DNA from: Trematomus loennbergii
Taxonomy: Eukaryota; Chordata; Actinopteri; Perciformes; Nototheniidae
Length of the DNA stretch: 64,000 nucleotides
Direction of reading: 5' to 3'
Assembly (NCBI GenBank): GCA_012861695.1
Contig: JAAOOA010000055.1
Span: forward strand, 867,712 to 931,711
Of this stretch, positions 42,711 to 64,000 are shown one piece after another; position 1 is the stretch's first letter, and every line of letters begins with the position of its first letter. The notes below the pieces were generated by a model. That model searched no databases and was not told the origin of the DNA. It saw only the letters and a list, made by a program, of their open reading frames with translations. A program made the translations under genes and the position numbers.

Positions 42711-45700
42711 ATGGACTTTAACAGCACTGTTCTGGTGACTGGAGGCTCTGGATTCATGTGAGTTTATACTATAAATGCAGAAATATATGAATGATGTCCA
42801 TTAAGCACAATTCAATTACAGTTGTATCTGAATAATTACTGTTTGTAGACGATTCTAACACTAATGTTGAATTACAGTCGGCTACACAGAGTTGAATTCA
42901 CCTCCTAAATACGCAAAATATGAATAATGTTACTATTGTTATTCCTCTTATTCATGCATTAACCAATAAGCAGATGCAGCTGGATGTGGTTGATCTGTAA
43001 GCATCTGTGCGCAGAGATGATGAAAAGTACGATATTATAGTATAGTATTTCCATTCTCTGACACTCCTATTTCATTTTATTTCTGAGGCCAATATTTAAC
43101 TTTTTACTCCACTAAATTTATTTTAAAACACTCAGTGGAATCAACAAAACATTAAACATATCATTGCGTTTGTAGCTATTTGTATGGGTTTTAAATCATC
43201 TTTAGCTGTCAAATAAAGGTGTACAATTGCATGAAACCTCAAAATTGAACTCCTTTTATCTTCTCCTTCCAGCGGCTCACATCTTGTGTGCTCGCTGGTC
43301 ACCAGACACCCTGACTGGAGGATAATAAACCTGGATAATGTAAGTCTCTCCTGGTTTTTATGTACATATTTTAGTATGTTTTACTGAGCTAAATGTCCCT
43401 GATGCTCTGATCTCTTCCAGCTGGATTACTGCTGCAGCCCCAGGAGTCTGGAGAGTGTGGAGGACAGAGCAAACTACACTTTCATCAGGGTGAGAGTTTA
43501 GATCCATTCATGGAAACAGTGACCTTTAGAGTGTTTTAATATATAAATCTACTTCTTTCCTCCACAGGGAGATGTGTGTAACTCACAGCTGGTAAATCAC
43601 ATTTTCAACACAGAGAACATCGATGTGATCTTCCACCTGGCGGCCAAAACACACGTCGGTGAGCAGCAGCACTCCACCTCACATTTCTATTAAAAACCCG
43701 CCTCTCATTGCCTAACTTTTTGTTCTTCTTTCCTTGTCAGAGACATCATTCGAAGCCCGGCTAGTTTCCAGCGTGTGAACATCGAAGGGACCAGAGTTTT
43801 ACTGGCAGCCGCCCATCAGGCCCCACACCAATCACAGCGCTTCGTCTACGTCAGCACTGATGAAGTGTACGGAGAGGGGCTGGATCAGGTCAGGGCAGGG
43901 GTTACGGTCCTAGAACGATGGAGAGTTTTTGGATTGGTTTTTAAGATTTCTATTTATTTTTGGTGTTTGTTTTCGCAGGTATTTGATGAGAGCAGTCCAG
44001 TGAGGCCCTCCAACCCGTATTCTACCACCAAAGCAGCTGCAGAGTACCTGGTGCGGTCCTACTGGGACAAATATAAGGTTAGGCACAAACAGTACAATGT
44101 GTGGAAACGATTTATTTACATACAATATATCTGTTTTGAAATTCACTGCATTTGCTATTTTTTGCTCATTCTGATAGTTGAAATAACAAGACACACAGAT
44201 CTAGATGTTGTTCCTGACAGTTCTTTGAATATGAAATCCTGCTTTGTGTTTGTATTACTAGTTTCCCATCATCATCACCAGGAGTAACAACATCTACGGG
44301 CCACGGCAGTACACTGAGAAGGTACTTTTGTACTTTGCTTGGAGACATTGTGTACAATATATATATATATAAGCACTGTTAGGTAACATTTTGTCTGTAG
44401 TACAGCGGCTTGCCTTACCTGGTTCAGTTATAAGGCTGTAAACTGTAAAGCTAAAAAAAACATGCTCGTAGTTCATTTGAAATTTAACATATTTTCAAAA
44501 AGCAAAACCTCTTCTTGATCTTTCAGGTTATTCCCAAGTTCCTCACCCTCCTTCAAATGAACAAGAAATGGTAGGTTTGAACTTTACTTTGAAATAGTTC
44601 TGCAGAGAAACCAGCTTCATAAAAAAGAAATCAAATCTAAACCCCTCATTTCTCCTGCAGCACCATCCAAGGAACCCTCCCTAAATCCCGGCACTTCCTG
44701 TTCGTCGATGACGCCATCAACGCCCTCCGGCTCGTCCTGGAGAAAGGCATTGTGGGAGAAATCTACAATGTGGGAACAAGCTGTGAGATTCCCATCATGC
44801 AACTGGCTAAGGAGCTCGTTAAAATGGTGGGTTTAGAAACTGCTGATGTAAAAACAGATAGGAGGTAGCAGATGTTAAAATATCTCATCTATTGTGTTTC
44901 AGGTCAAGAACGTGCCGGACTCCGAGGTGAACGATTGGCTCGAGTTTGTGCCTGACAGGTGAGCAAACTAATTAAATAATAATAATGGCACATCTACTTA
45001 AATACATTTTAATACTGTTCATATACTTTGGTACTGCTACGTAGTCTTCATTTGTTCTCTTACTTATTATTAATTATAGTCAAAGACACTTCACATGGTA
45101 AAATCATAGAAACAACACACTTAAAATATATAAAACACAACAATAATATAATAAAGAGTGTATTACTTTACATCCACCAGCTAAGTGAGTGTTGACCTCT
45201 TCCTACAGGCCGTGTGTCGACCTGCGATATCCAATCAGCTGTGAGAAGATGCAGCAGCTGGGCTGGAGGGCGGACGTTTCCTGGACTGAAGGCATCAGAC
45301 AGACTGGTACTGAAACACACACACACACACTTTAACAGACTCACACACACACACACTCCAACAGACTAACACAGACACAGACTAACACACACACACACAC
45401 TTTAACAGACTAACACACACACATTCTAACACAGACTAACACACACACTTTAACACAGACTAACACACACACTTTAACACAGACTAACACACACACACTT
45501 TAACACAGACCAACACACACACACACACACACACACACTCCAACACAGACATTCTAACACACACACTCTAACACACACACTCTAACACACACACACACAC
45601 ACACAATGCTTCCCTGATTAAAATGTGTCATTTGTTTTTCTGTCTTTTAGTAAAATGGTACCAGGATAACGCAGACTTTTGGTCGGACCAAGAACCAATC

Positions 45701-45733
45701 AGGAGCAAGCTGGAAAAAGTCTCAAACAAATAA
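42711..45733 (+). CDS. tgds: TDP-glucose 4,6-dehydratase
   Basis: Short-chain dehydrogenase/reductase of the dTDP-D-glucose 4,6-dehydratase family, an NAD(P)-dependent nucleotide-sugar enzyme. Human TGDS mutations cause Catel-Manzke syndrome. Twelve coding exons: 42711-42757, 43273-43339, 43421-43489, 43568-43658, 43741-43888, 43979-44077, 44262-44321, 44527-44570, 44661-44826, 44903-44958, 45209-45306, 45651-45733. Visible motifs are the Rossmann loop [16 protein letters not shown] acidic turn [28 protein letters not shown] with catalytic Thr, Tyr-x3-Lys ([12 protein letters not shown]) and [15 protein letters not shown]. The C-terminus is LEKVSNK. Exons total 1028 bp. One missing base in exon 5 near 43751-43753 (after ETSF, before SPASFQRVN) breaks the frame; allowing for it gives 342 codons (human about 350). 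All splice sites are canonical, so I treat the gene as functional with a probable sequence error. Confidence 0.93.
45314..45605. repeat. CA/CTAACA microsatellite next to the tgds exon 11 donor
   Basis: ACACACAC tracts interleaved with TTTAACAGACTAACACACAC units. It starts about 9 nt after the exon 11 donor GTACTGAAAC (exon end 45306), on the transcript strand. Confidence 0.93.
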
Positions 45734-46094
45734 GTGCTTCCCTGCTTCTTGACTGACAGGATGCAGAAAGACGAGGAGCAGTACTTCCTACAAACTACAA
45801 ATGTTACATGACTGAACAAACACTAAAGACATGAGCACACGTCAGTGTCGCTGACGTGTGAGATTATTTTTCTCAAATGTTCCTAAATGATTGTCGGACC
45901 AAAAGGTGCCTTACAACAGGACGCCGCTCTACAACCAAAGCAACATGAATGCACTTTAATAACCGTTTTGTCTGAATGTATGGAGACATTTTGCAATGAC
46001 ACATGGTTTGTTTAAGGCTGTTATTCCACTGACCAAATATTGTAGTGGAGGTGGGCTCAAAACAGGGAGGACAAGTATTACATTAAATTCATGT

Positions 46095-46840
46095 AAATTC
46101 ATATTTCCATAGTTGAGGTCTACTAGAATAGATTTAAATGGTGCAATGTTCCAAACTCACATTGGTTCCTCATACAGCATCTCTGTAAAGTATGTGTATT
46201 CACTCTCTGTCCTACACGGCTTGTTGGAGCTCCTGCCCCCACCTCCCTGTGAGCCCAGTGTGCTCTGATTGGTCGGGACGTTGCGAGGCTCGTTGCTGCG
46301 AGGAGCGGACAGGTTTCCAGGTCGGCGATACAGCGAGAACAAGCTAAACTTATCCTGAGCACACACAAACACTCACAGCCGAAGTAAAAACAATAAGTGT
46401 GGCTTGATATTGAGTAAGAAAAAGGTTTATAACGCTGTGAGAATGGGTCTGCAGAGAGCATTTCTCCAACATCCCAACTCGTCTATTACCAGCGTTCAGG
46501 GAGCTCTATACAAGTCAATGGGGACTCCCTGTTAGTTAGCCAAGGGATCCTGGTGTGTGAGGTGCTCCAAGGATTGGTCCATTTGGGCCAATCCGGTCAT
46601 TTGTCGTTGATCTGGGTGTTCACACGTCACAGAACCCAGGAAGCAAACAATGGAAAAGAGAAATGTCCAACGAGGCGTTCTGGGGCAGCATAGACAGGTC
46701 TTTTCTGTGTTAGAGTTTTACTCTCTACAGGGTGTACTTTGAGGGTTTGTGACTCTGCAGACCGTTTACATGCAGAAACCTTCATAACACACAAGGGGAC
46801 GGGTGATAACAGGAAAAGCATGACATGGGACCTTTAAATG
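46095..46840. mobile_element. Reverse-oriented, one-ended copy of the TTAA-MITE
   Basis: GCATGACATGGGACCTTTAA closes the right side. The interior (GGTCTACTAGAATAGATTTA, GTTGGAGCTCCTGCC) is the complement of 22539-23390. The left terminal repeat is eroded or deleted. Located 3' of tgds. Confidence 0.78.
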
Positions 46841-49800
46841 CATTAAAGTACAAGAAATATGACTGAAAACCATCTTTTAGCAACTTAAAGAGTTCATTTA
46901 AATAAACGTTTATTTTGTAATCACAGCAGCTTGGATAAGAAGGGAACAGTAGCTCATTACAAATCATTCATCAAGAGTTTTATAATTGTGTACAATGTAT
47001 TTAACTTTTTTTAATTTAATAACAAGGATCTTTTCTAACTAAAATACAACACTTTAAGGAAAAAAAAAAAAAAGGCTCAAAACACAGTTTACATTTGCAA
47101 ATCCAAACCTTTATTTGTGGTAAAATCAGAATAGATGCACAATTATTTTTTCTCTTCGTGCAGTGCTCCTCTTCGTGCACAACTGCTAAACTAATACATA
47201 AAGCAAATACTAACTAGCAGGCCGGGGGTGCTGAGTCCACATCGAGGGTCTGGCCAGTCAGAAATATTAACAACACTGAGCTCTACATCTCCTTTCAATT
47301 CAGTCACTAAAACAGCAATCATTCCTAAATACTACACACTTTTATTTCCTGTAATAACCCTCTACATTGAACTGAAAGGGAAATGGAGCGGCACAGTGTT
47401 GCATTTGTTTCCACGAAAGCCCAACGTTATTGTGCATAAAAAAGGTGCTTTCTTTGGGTCCCATTGCATGGTGCAGAGGGTCTTCTTCTCATTTAAGATG
47501 TGTTTGAAGAGTCATGATGTGTAAATGACCCATCTTTTACCCATTTCTGATTGGCCAGAAGCTCCCCCCCATATGAACATCAACACACAGACGCCTGAAA
47601 ATATGCAAATCACAACATAGCAATAGAACCACAGTTAATTCTGTGTTATGAAGACTTTTAAAGATCACCACTTGCCAGACACTCACAACAAGGGTATTTA
47701 CGGGAAGGAAAAGTGTAAAGACTCAAATGAACGAAAAAAAAAAAACACAAATAAAATCAACATCTGACTTGGAGAGAATCTGGACACTTGTTTTTTGTAC
47801 TGCATGTTTTTTTTTCTACAAAATGGTCTTTGATCGTAACGTTTTGTTAATTGTTTTATTTATTTTAATCCAAACCTTGGCATATATGGTGGTATTGTCT
47901 CAAATTTTGTTTGCCAATTAAAAGAAAATGGCTGTTTATGTTTGGTTATCATTATTGGCAATGGAGCCTGTCGCACAAACAGGTTTTTATGGATCTGATA
48001 CTGAGTCCAATGAGACTTTAAAGGTAACCCGTGCAGGACGCTTCTCTAAATATGTCACATCAACTGTAGTGAGACTGTCAGCGGCTCCACGTGCACATCT
48101 TCACGTATCGGTGCAATTAACAGAAAAGGGTTGTGGCTACAAGCTGGGTACGACTTTCAAAAGTTACTGAGGAATATGAGGAAGTACTGCCACCTCATTT
48201 CAGCACACCTGTATTAAAATAAAGCAGTTTGGTTGAAGACGAAAAGATGCGCACGCTCTTGGTGTTTTGGGATTTGGCACCAGTGACAGTTTTGCGCTGA
48301 CATATTTAAAAGAGAAACTCCTACACGTTGCATCTTTAACATTTAAAAAGCTCACACTACCCCAGAAAAATAGAAATTTTCACTCATACCAATGACATTC
48401 AACATTCAAGTGCCAGTGTTTTTGTTTACTGTCTTTTGGTCAAGTCACTTTGTAAAATATCAACTTTTGTATTAGGCTTATAAAAATAAATATTTCTCAG
48501 AAATGCTTGATAAATTACACAAACTAGCAGCGAAAGTAGACTCGAGAACTCTGTGTGCAAACAGCTGATTCCTACGGTTGCTGTCAACTACAACTCCACC
48601 TGGTCCCAAAAAAAAAAACAGTTTCATATCTGGAAGAACCTTTCCGTAAATCACACACACACTCACACACACACGCTCTCTCACTCACACACTAAACTGT
48701 GGAGCAACCTCTCTTTTGGACACCTGTCTGCGCTACACTCACTCGCCCTCGCACCTCTCTGAGGTTTTGGAGGGACGACAGAAGACTTCAACACTAATCT
48801 GAGTAACTGAAGTATTTTCTATAACTCGATGGGGTTCCTACAACAGAGGGGCCTTCAGGCCGCAGCAATGGGAGCGTAGCACCATTAATTGTTCGGCGAC
48901 AATAGAAAGTACTCCTGCTGGAAAAAAGGTCAGTATAACGCTGTATACAGTGTAACAAACTCCACTATCCGCTCCTTTAGGGCTGGGTATCGCCGGGTAA
49001 ATTTAAGGCATCAAAAAAGGTTTTTAAAATATTCAAAAACTAAAGTGCTGACTTGTTCTAAATGACGACTTTTTCTCTCAGAGGAAATCACTTTTTGATT
49101 AGTAAAGCTGGTGGTCAAAGCAAATGTTACATTTGGGCTTTTTTACTGTACAGGGATGGATGTATTCACAGGATGCCACCTCAAACACTACTGAGTGGCA
49201 ACAACAGATATACTATATAGAGTAACAGCTAAATGCTAACACCAGCATGCTAACCGGCTCACAATGATGATGTAAGCAGCTTTTACTTGGTTACCATCTT
49301 TGTTTCGGACGCTAGTTAATGCTAATAAGACAAACCACACATGATTTTGTTGGTAATGGCGTTCGTTTTGAAGGGTATCAAACTATAGGATAATTAAATG
49401 ATCTGAAGGAAATGTGTTTTATTATCTTGAACTGCTATGCTTAACAATGTCCACTAGAGAGCGAATGAGTGCGCCGACTTTCCCGTACTGCATCCGTTTC
49501 TGCATTTTTAGTATAAAATAAATAGTATGGATTCTTCATCTGACATTGAAAAAATACCCAGCCCTAAGCTAACACTTTTCAGTTTTTAGCCACTTCAAGG
49601 CACCGCGCACATGTCAGACTTTCCTACGGCCAGCTTCTGCTCTAATCTGAACATCGCGCACACACAGAAAGCGGCTCATTCAGAGAATCTCAGTGACAGC
49701 GAGGTGAAAGCAAGTAAACGAACTGCATTGCACTCACTGCAGAAGTTCAGGGGCGTTCTAACGAGGTGGGACGGGACGGGGTTTGGGGGCACAGTGGTAG

Positions 49801-52800
49801 TAACTCCAGCACAGTTTAATGGTAAATACAGCCAACAGATATCATCTATCCGTGCTAGAAAAAGACCTAAATACATTGCATATATATTTGCGTAATCCGA
49901 ACAACACGACTTGACATGACAGCTCTACAAACACGATGAAAAGTGAGGTAAACTGAAGTGTTACCTTCCACGCTCCCTGCTGTGCAACTCACAACATTAG
50001 CTCATATCTTACATTGTATTTCTAGCATCAGTATCGCTATCTGCCCCCTAGTGGCTGCTAGAAGGCACAGCAATGTCTACACACCCAACAGATTCCTCAC
50101 TGTCCGTCGTTCTTTAAAAAGGTTTGCCTTTGAACTCGGCAGCAGGAACAGCGATTAGCATCCTCAACGTTATTACTCAAACACAAAGACTGCACTAGCT
50201 GCATACTAAGTTTCTGGTTGGCAACAGCCATGGTTTCAAGTAACACATCTGACTCTCACACAGGAAGTGGGGAACAATTCAGTCAGGCATTAAAACTGTT
50301 ATTCAGTCAATATGTAAAGGTGGATTTTGTACCAAAAGTGTTTAAACTGTAAGGTAATACGCTTCAGTTTGGCATCCTGACCACTGAGGACACGAGTTGG
50401 ATGTTAAGATTTGACAGTTTTGAAACAACTATCATCAAAAAAGCTGGTTAAGAAAACATGTAAAGGTGTCCTTAAGAATATAAAAAAAAGTGCAACTTAA
50501 AGAATTAACGTGTAAAAAAGTGAGTTTTAAACTTAGCAAATGCTTCATATTGATTGTCATTTGCAATGTCAACTTATTGTCCGTTTCTTCATGCTGGTTA
50601 TATATTATATTGACGGCTCTCTCTAGGATGGCGGCTATCAACCATTGCTGCAGGCAAATCAAACTGTGGTATCCATATCATGCCCACAGACAAATGCTCT
50701 GATTGGATAACGGTTGGGACGCGTCAAACACCGTTAGATCAACAATTCAACCGCTGTTTCTACTGGGAATCATAGTTTGGACAATTGAACACAACGCTCT
50801 GTGCTGCAAAGACAATAAACCTCATGAAGCTAAAACGATAATGCAAACTCATTTCTGTATTTGGTTCCTTTCTGTTGGACATGGTGGAGTTTCATTTTTG
50901 TTTCTAACATTGCGTCCTATGACAACTTTCCTTCAACGTAGCATCCCATTAAACTGGCCCCTCATTTGAAACACTAGAATACAAAACTGGTTTAGTGAGA
51001 AATCACCAAACTCAAAGTCTGACACGAGAACCTGGTGTCTATACATCGAGAAACAATAATCTAGTTTGTATATGTGACCTGCTGTCTGCATGAATCCTCC
51101 AGCATTACTCAGCCTTCACAAAACAATGTTAAAGCCAACTAGTTTCCCTAAGCTCCTCACTAACCGCACTCCAGGGAAATAGCTTGACATGAACACGACC
51201 TACGATTAAAAATTGGTCTTAAAATGATAGCTGACAAGAAAAAAATCAAGAGTTTTAACATAACTAAAGCCTGCTGTAGAATTGTTTCTATTTGCTTGGC
51301 ATTTTTTTTACCTCCTTGACCAAAAAACAACAACACTTGCATATGTTTTTTGTCCTGGTCCAGCTTTGTCATTCGTCAAAGCCAGTGGGCAATTTGAGAG
51401 AGTCTGCCTCGTGAGCTTGTTTTCCAATTTCCAATTAGTTGGTTTGTGTTCACCGTAAATTAAATATCTCCAAAGAATAAATGTGCGGTTCAAATTGCCC
51501 ACCGAGCTAAGCTCACCAGACCGCTGCGGTTCAAACGTTGAGTGATCAAACGTGATTTTTCTACACAACAAGCGAGTTTCACTTGTAATTCACATTCTTC
51601 TTCTTCACTGGAGATTCTTCTCTTTTCTGTTTCAAGAAGAGTTGTACTATTTACATTTAAATCTATTTTCACTTCGCTTAAGTTGCTCATGTAAACAAAT
51701 TAAGACCCTGATGAACGTTTTCCCCACCAGGTAGCAACAGGGCTTTTTTTTTTTTGGCTTATTCTGCTGCTTATTAACAAAAGGGAGGGGATCGGAAACC
51801 GCTGAGTCGTTCGTCTATATTTACAGCGGAGTTCCTTTTAGAAGTTCAATCAGGGACTAAAAACACAGCTGAGACGAACAGGGCTAACCGTGGGCCTTGA
51901 ATGCATCACAAGAATAATAGATTTTCAGTTCTGTCGTGAAGTAGCAAATCGTAGGCAGAAGCTAACGGGCTAAATTGTGTACAAAGTGTGGCATTATCTC
52001 CCCTGGAAAGCCCCGTCTGCCTCTGCTGTGAAACGGTTCGGTTATATCCTTTTACTTTTATCCTAAAGACCGAACAAAGAAACTGGAATGACTTATTTTA
52101 GAGAAGACTCTTCATGTAACTCTCCAGGATAGAGTGAGCGAGAACATTTTGAACTCTTTAAGCCTTTTTTTTTTTAAAGTTGTGTATCCCCCTTGAAAGA
52201 AGCTTTTGGCAGACAAGGGTTTTAAATGTTTATGGTGGAAAGCGGAGCCCGATTCTCAAAAGCAACGAGGCACTAAGAGTCATTTTGTTTTTTCAGCAGC
52301 AGCAGCAGCCGTGTTACATTTCCTTTAAATGCAGTGCTGACAATATTCATGCTAGGTGCTGAAAGAGTATGCCATGTTTATCTTACACTAAAAAGGTTAG
52401 AAAGTGAAGTTTGACCTCACATTTTAAAACTTTTCAGTAGGTTATAAAGATCTACATGTGTGTGAATAGTAAGAAAATGACAGCTGCTTTAATGTGACCC
52501 AGCAATTAGTGACAAGATGCCTTTGAGAAACTCAAGCTCAAACCAGAGCCGTGACGAATCGCTCCGTTAGTACGACTCCCAAAAGCATAAAACCACTCTG
52601 CTTTCTGGCTGGTGAAGCAAAGAAGTCGTTTCTTTAAATGTCTTCTTGAGTCACTCTGGATGAGGGTATATCAAAATAATCCAGAAATATGGTTAGTGGT
52701 TATATGTGTTTGGGAGCTCATTCTCGTGAATTTGAGCTCCAATAAATAGATAAGGAATTGCTTTGAGTTTCCTCATCGCAGTTTTAGATTTATTTTGCTG

Positions 52801-53864
52801 CCAAGGTTTGATTTAGTTCAAGCCTAGTTTGTTTCCTTCCAAATATAAATAAAGAAAAACATGTTTAAACCCATACATGACATTAAATACACATTTCTTT
52901 TAGTTACAATTGGCCAATACTTGTAGCCACTTATGGCAATTAAAACAACGGAAATAAGAGACAATTGTTTAAAAGGCACAGTACAGAAACAAATGATCCC
53001 CTTCAAACAAAAAGAGACGCCGTTAGCAGTCCGGAGACTGTTAGCATCGTTGCTAATGGGCTTTTTCAGAGTCCAGCCGCAGTACCTTCAGTCTGTTAGA
53101 CATCTTTCTCAGATCTCTGGAACTCAAGACTTCAATATGTTTTAAAAAGGTGAAAATAAAAAACGTGTTTCTGTTTCTGTGGCTGCGTTTAAGTATCGAT
53201 CATGTCAAGGAAGGAGACAGATCCCATTTTGGAATTTATATGCAGACATATTTTGCTCAGATTTGACATCTTGCCCATCTCTGCGCTATGTTTTAGAAAA
53301 GTGTTTGGCCGGTGATTTACAACATGGCCATGCGTTACATACAAAGATGACATGTGAAGGTACACAGGATGCCTGGCTGGCTTTGGGTGATGCAGACAAA
53401 AACACAATGAAGCCAAAAGCGAAACCCTGCAGCTGCTTTGTGGGACTGTAAATCTAAAATCTTCCAGGGGTTAAAGGAACGCCAACATATAATTCAATTG
53501 GTTATTTTTCTTTGAGAAATTGCCACAGAGGGAACATTGTTCAAACAGTCCTCACGGAAAACAAAAGGGTGCTGCTAAGCTGAAGAATAACCAACTCAAA
53601 TTGAAGTTCCCTTTATACTGTGGCCTATTGTAAGAGGGTTACCAAAGACGAGGGACCCTAAAGTGGAGATGGAAAGGAGGATAAAAGGAAAATAATTAAA
53701 AGATCTGAGTGTATACGGGTGGAAGGAGGGCTATATAAATGAGTATAAATAGTTTAATAACATGCACGTGGTTTTTCTTTAAGGTAAATGAGGGGGAGGA
53801 GACGGATGGGGTGCAGACAGTGGAGTGGAGAAAGGAAGGAAGGGGGGATGAGTTAAAGAGGAAC
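46841..53864 (-). other. 7-kb gene-free interval, possibly a long ddx3 3' UTR
   Basis: No coding exon recognised on either strand. It is mostly unique AT-rich sequence, low in tandem repeats, with one MITE (48978-49566), a 13-A run near 47058 and an imperfect CA stretch (48651-48692). It lies directly downstream of the ddx3 stop on the minus strand. Candidate minus-strand AATAAA signals are near 52788 and 47110. DDX3 genes have long 3' UTRs in vertebrates, so part of this is probably UTR. The extent is unknown. Confidence 0.4.
48978..49566. mobile_element. hAT-like MITE, TAGGGCTGGGTA termini
   Basis: TAGGGCTGGGTATCG at the left and AATACCCAGCCCTA at the right are inverted ends. The interior is diverged and no clean 8-bp target duplication was seen. 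Confidence 0.55.
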
Positions 53865-63611
<9,747 letters not shown>

Positions 63612-64000
63612 CTGCAAAATGTTTTCCCGCAATCCCGAATAAAAAATATGTATATCCTATATATATATACACAATCAACAGACACATTTATACATATGCA
63701 CACAATCAATATATACAAAATAATAGTCTATTTAATATCTTAATATATATCTCATAATATAATGCGATTAGAAGGGATCCTAGTATCAGAGGACACTATA
63801 TGTACTGTACACAATTTGTTTATGTATATAGTACACTATGTTTGTATGTATAGTACATTGGTATATAAGTGAGTATACTAGTATATTCTGTATATTTTAA
63901 AACGCATATTACTTTATAGCCCTTTCTTTACTTCACTGAGAGGAGGTAACAAACCAGAAAACAGTGAGGAGTGATACAGATGGGAATATTGGTAGAGAAA
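63612..64000. other. ddx3 intron at the right window edge
   Basis: TA-rich sequence with ATATATAC runs and no exon recognised. The remaining N-terminal ddx3 exons, including the eIF4E-binding segment expected near residue 38, lie beyond the window. Confidence 0.5.

Noticed and set aside
46123..46461. Conserved open frame similar to that at 22980-23312
   Set aside because: Both are interior MITE sequence. Similarity includes non-coding parts and frames are interrupted differently.

Overview
The window reads as nuclear DNA of a ray-finned fish, probably a percomorph teleost. Vertebrate multi-exon genes with GT-AG introns are packed among long CA/TG microsatellites, teleost-type hAT and TTAA-target MITEs, LINE 3' tails and a transposon-derived gene of a kind common in fish. 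No bacterial, viral or plasmid features are seen. I recognise five host protein genes, one tRNA gene and one element-derived gene.

Layout. 1-1706: 37-bp minisatellite ending in a MITE terminus. 1758-19304 (minus): an ELK-type voltage-gated K+ channel, best matched to KCNH3. It runs from the start codon to the early cyclic-nucleotide-binding homology domain and leaves the window on the left. 23484-24700 (minus): SMIM11, a 67-residue membrane protein with a promoter-like block upstream and an intron just after its stop codon. 25417-25498 (plus): tRNA-Ser(CGA). 26097-36116 (plus): a promoter-like block, a P-element-like THAP/TIR relic and a multi-exon transposon-derived gene with two coding tandem arrays. 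A 5'-truncated copy of the tRNA plus its downstream flank lies at 36383-36930. 37849-42337 (minus): gpr180, complete at 434 codons. 42711-45733 (plus): tgds, head-to-head with gpr180. 53865-63611 (minus): a DDX3X/PL10 RNA helicase whose N-terminus lies beyond the right edge.

The host genes do not form one pathway. kcnh3 is a neuronal K+ channel, ddx3 a translation and RNA-remodelling helicase, gpr180 a membrane receptor-like protein, and tgds a sugar-nucleotide dehydratase-family enzyme. The only clear shared regulation is the gpr180/tgds divergent promoter.

Two things dominate the second look. First, the 26-37 kb block: an element-derived gene with a host-like promoter, bracketed by 548-bp direct repeats that begin inside a tRNA gene. 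Second, MITEs that carry expanded 37-bp internal arrays, two of them with perfect 8-bp target-site duplications. Caution: single-base frame breaks, several in homopolymers, recur in otherwise clean exons of kcnh3, tgds, ddx3 and the element gene. Assembly indel error is the leading explanation, so no gene here should be called a pseudogene on frame alone.
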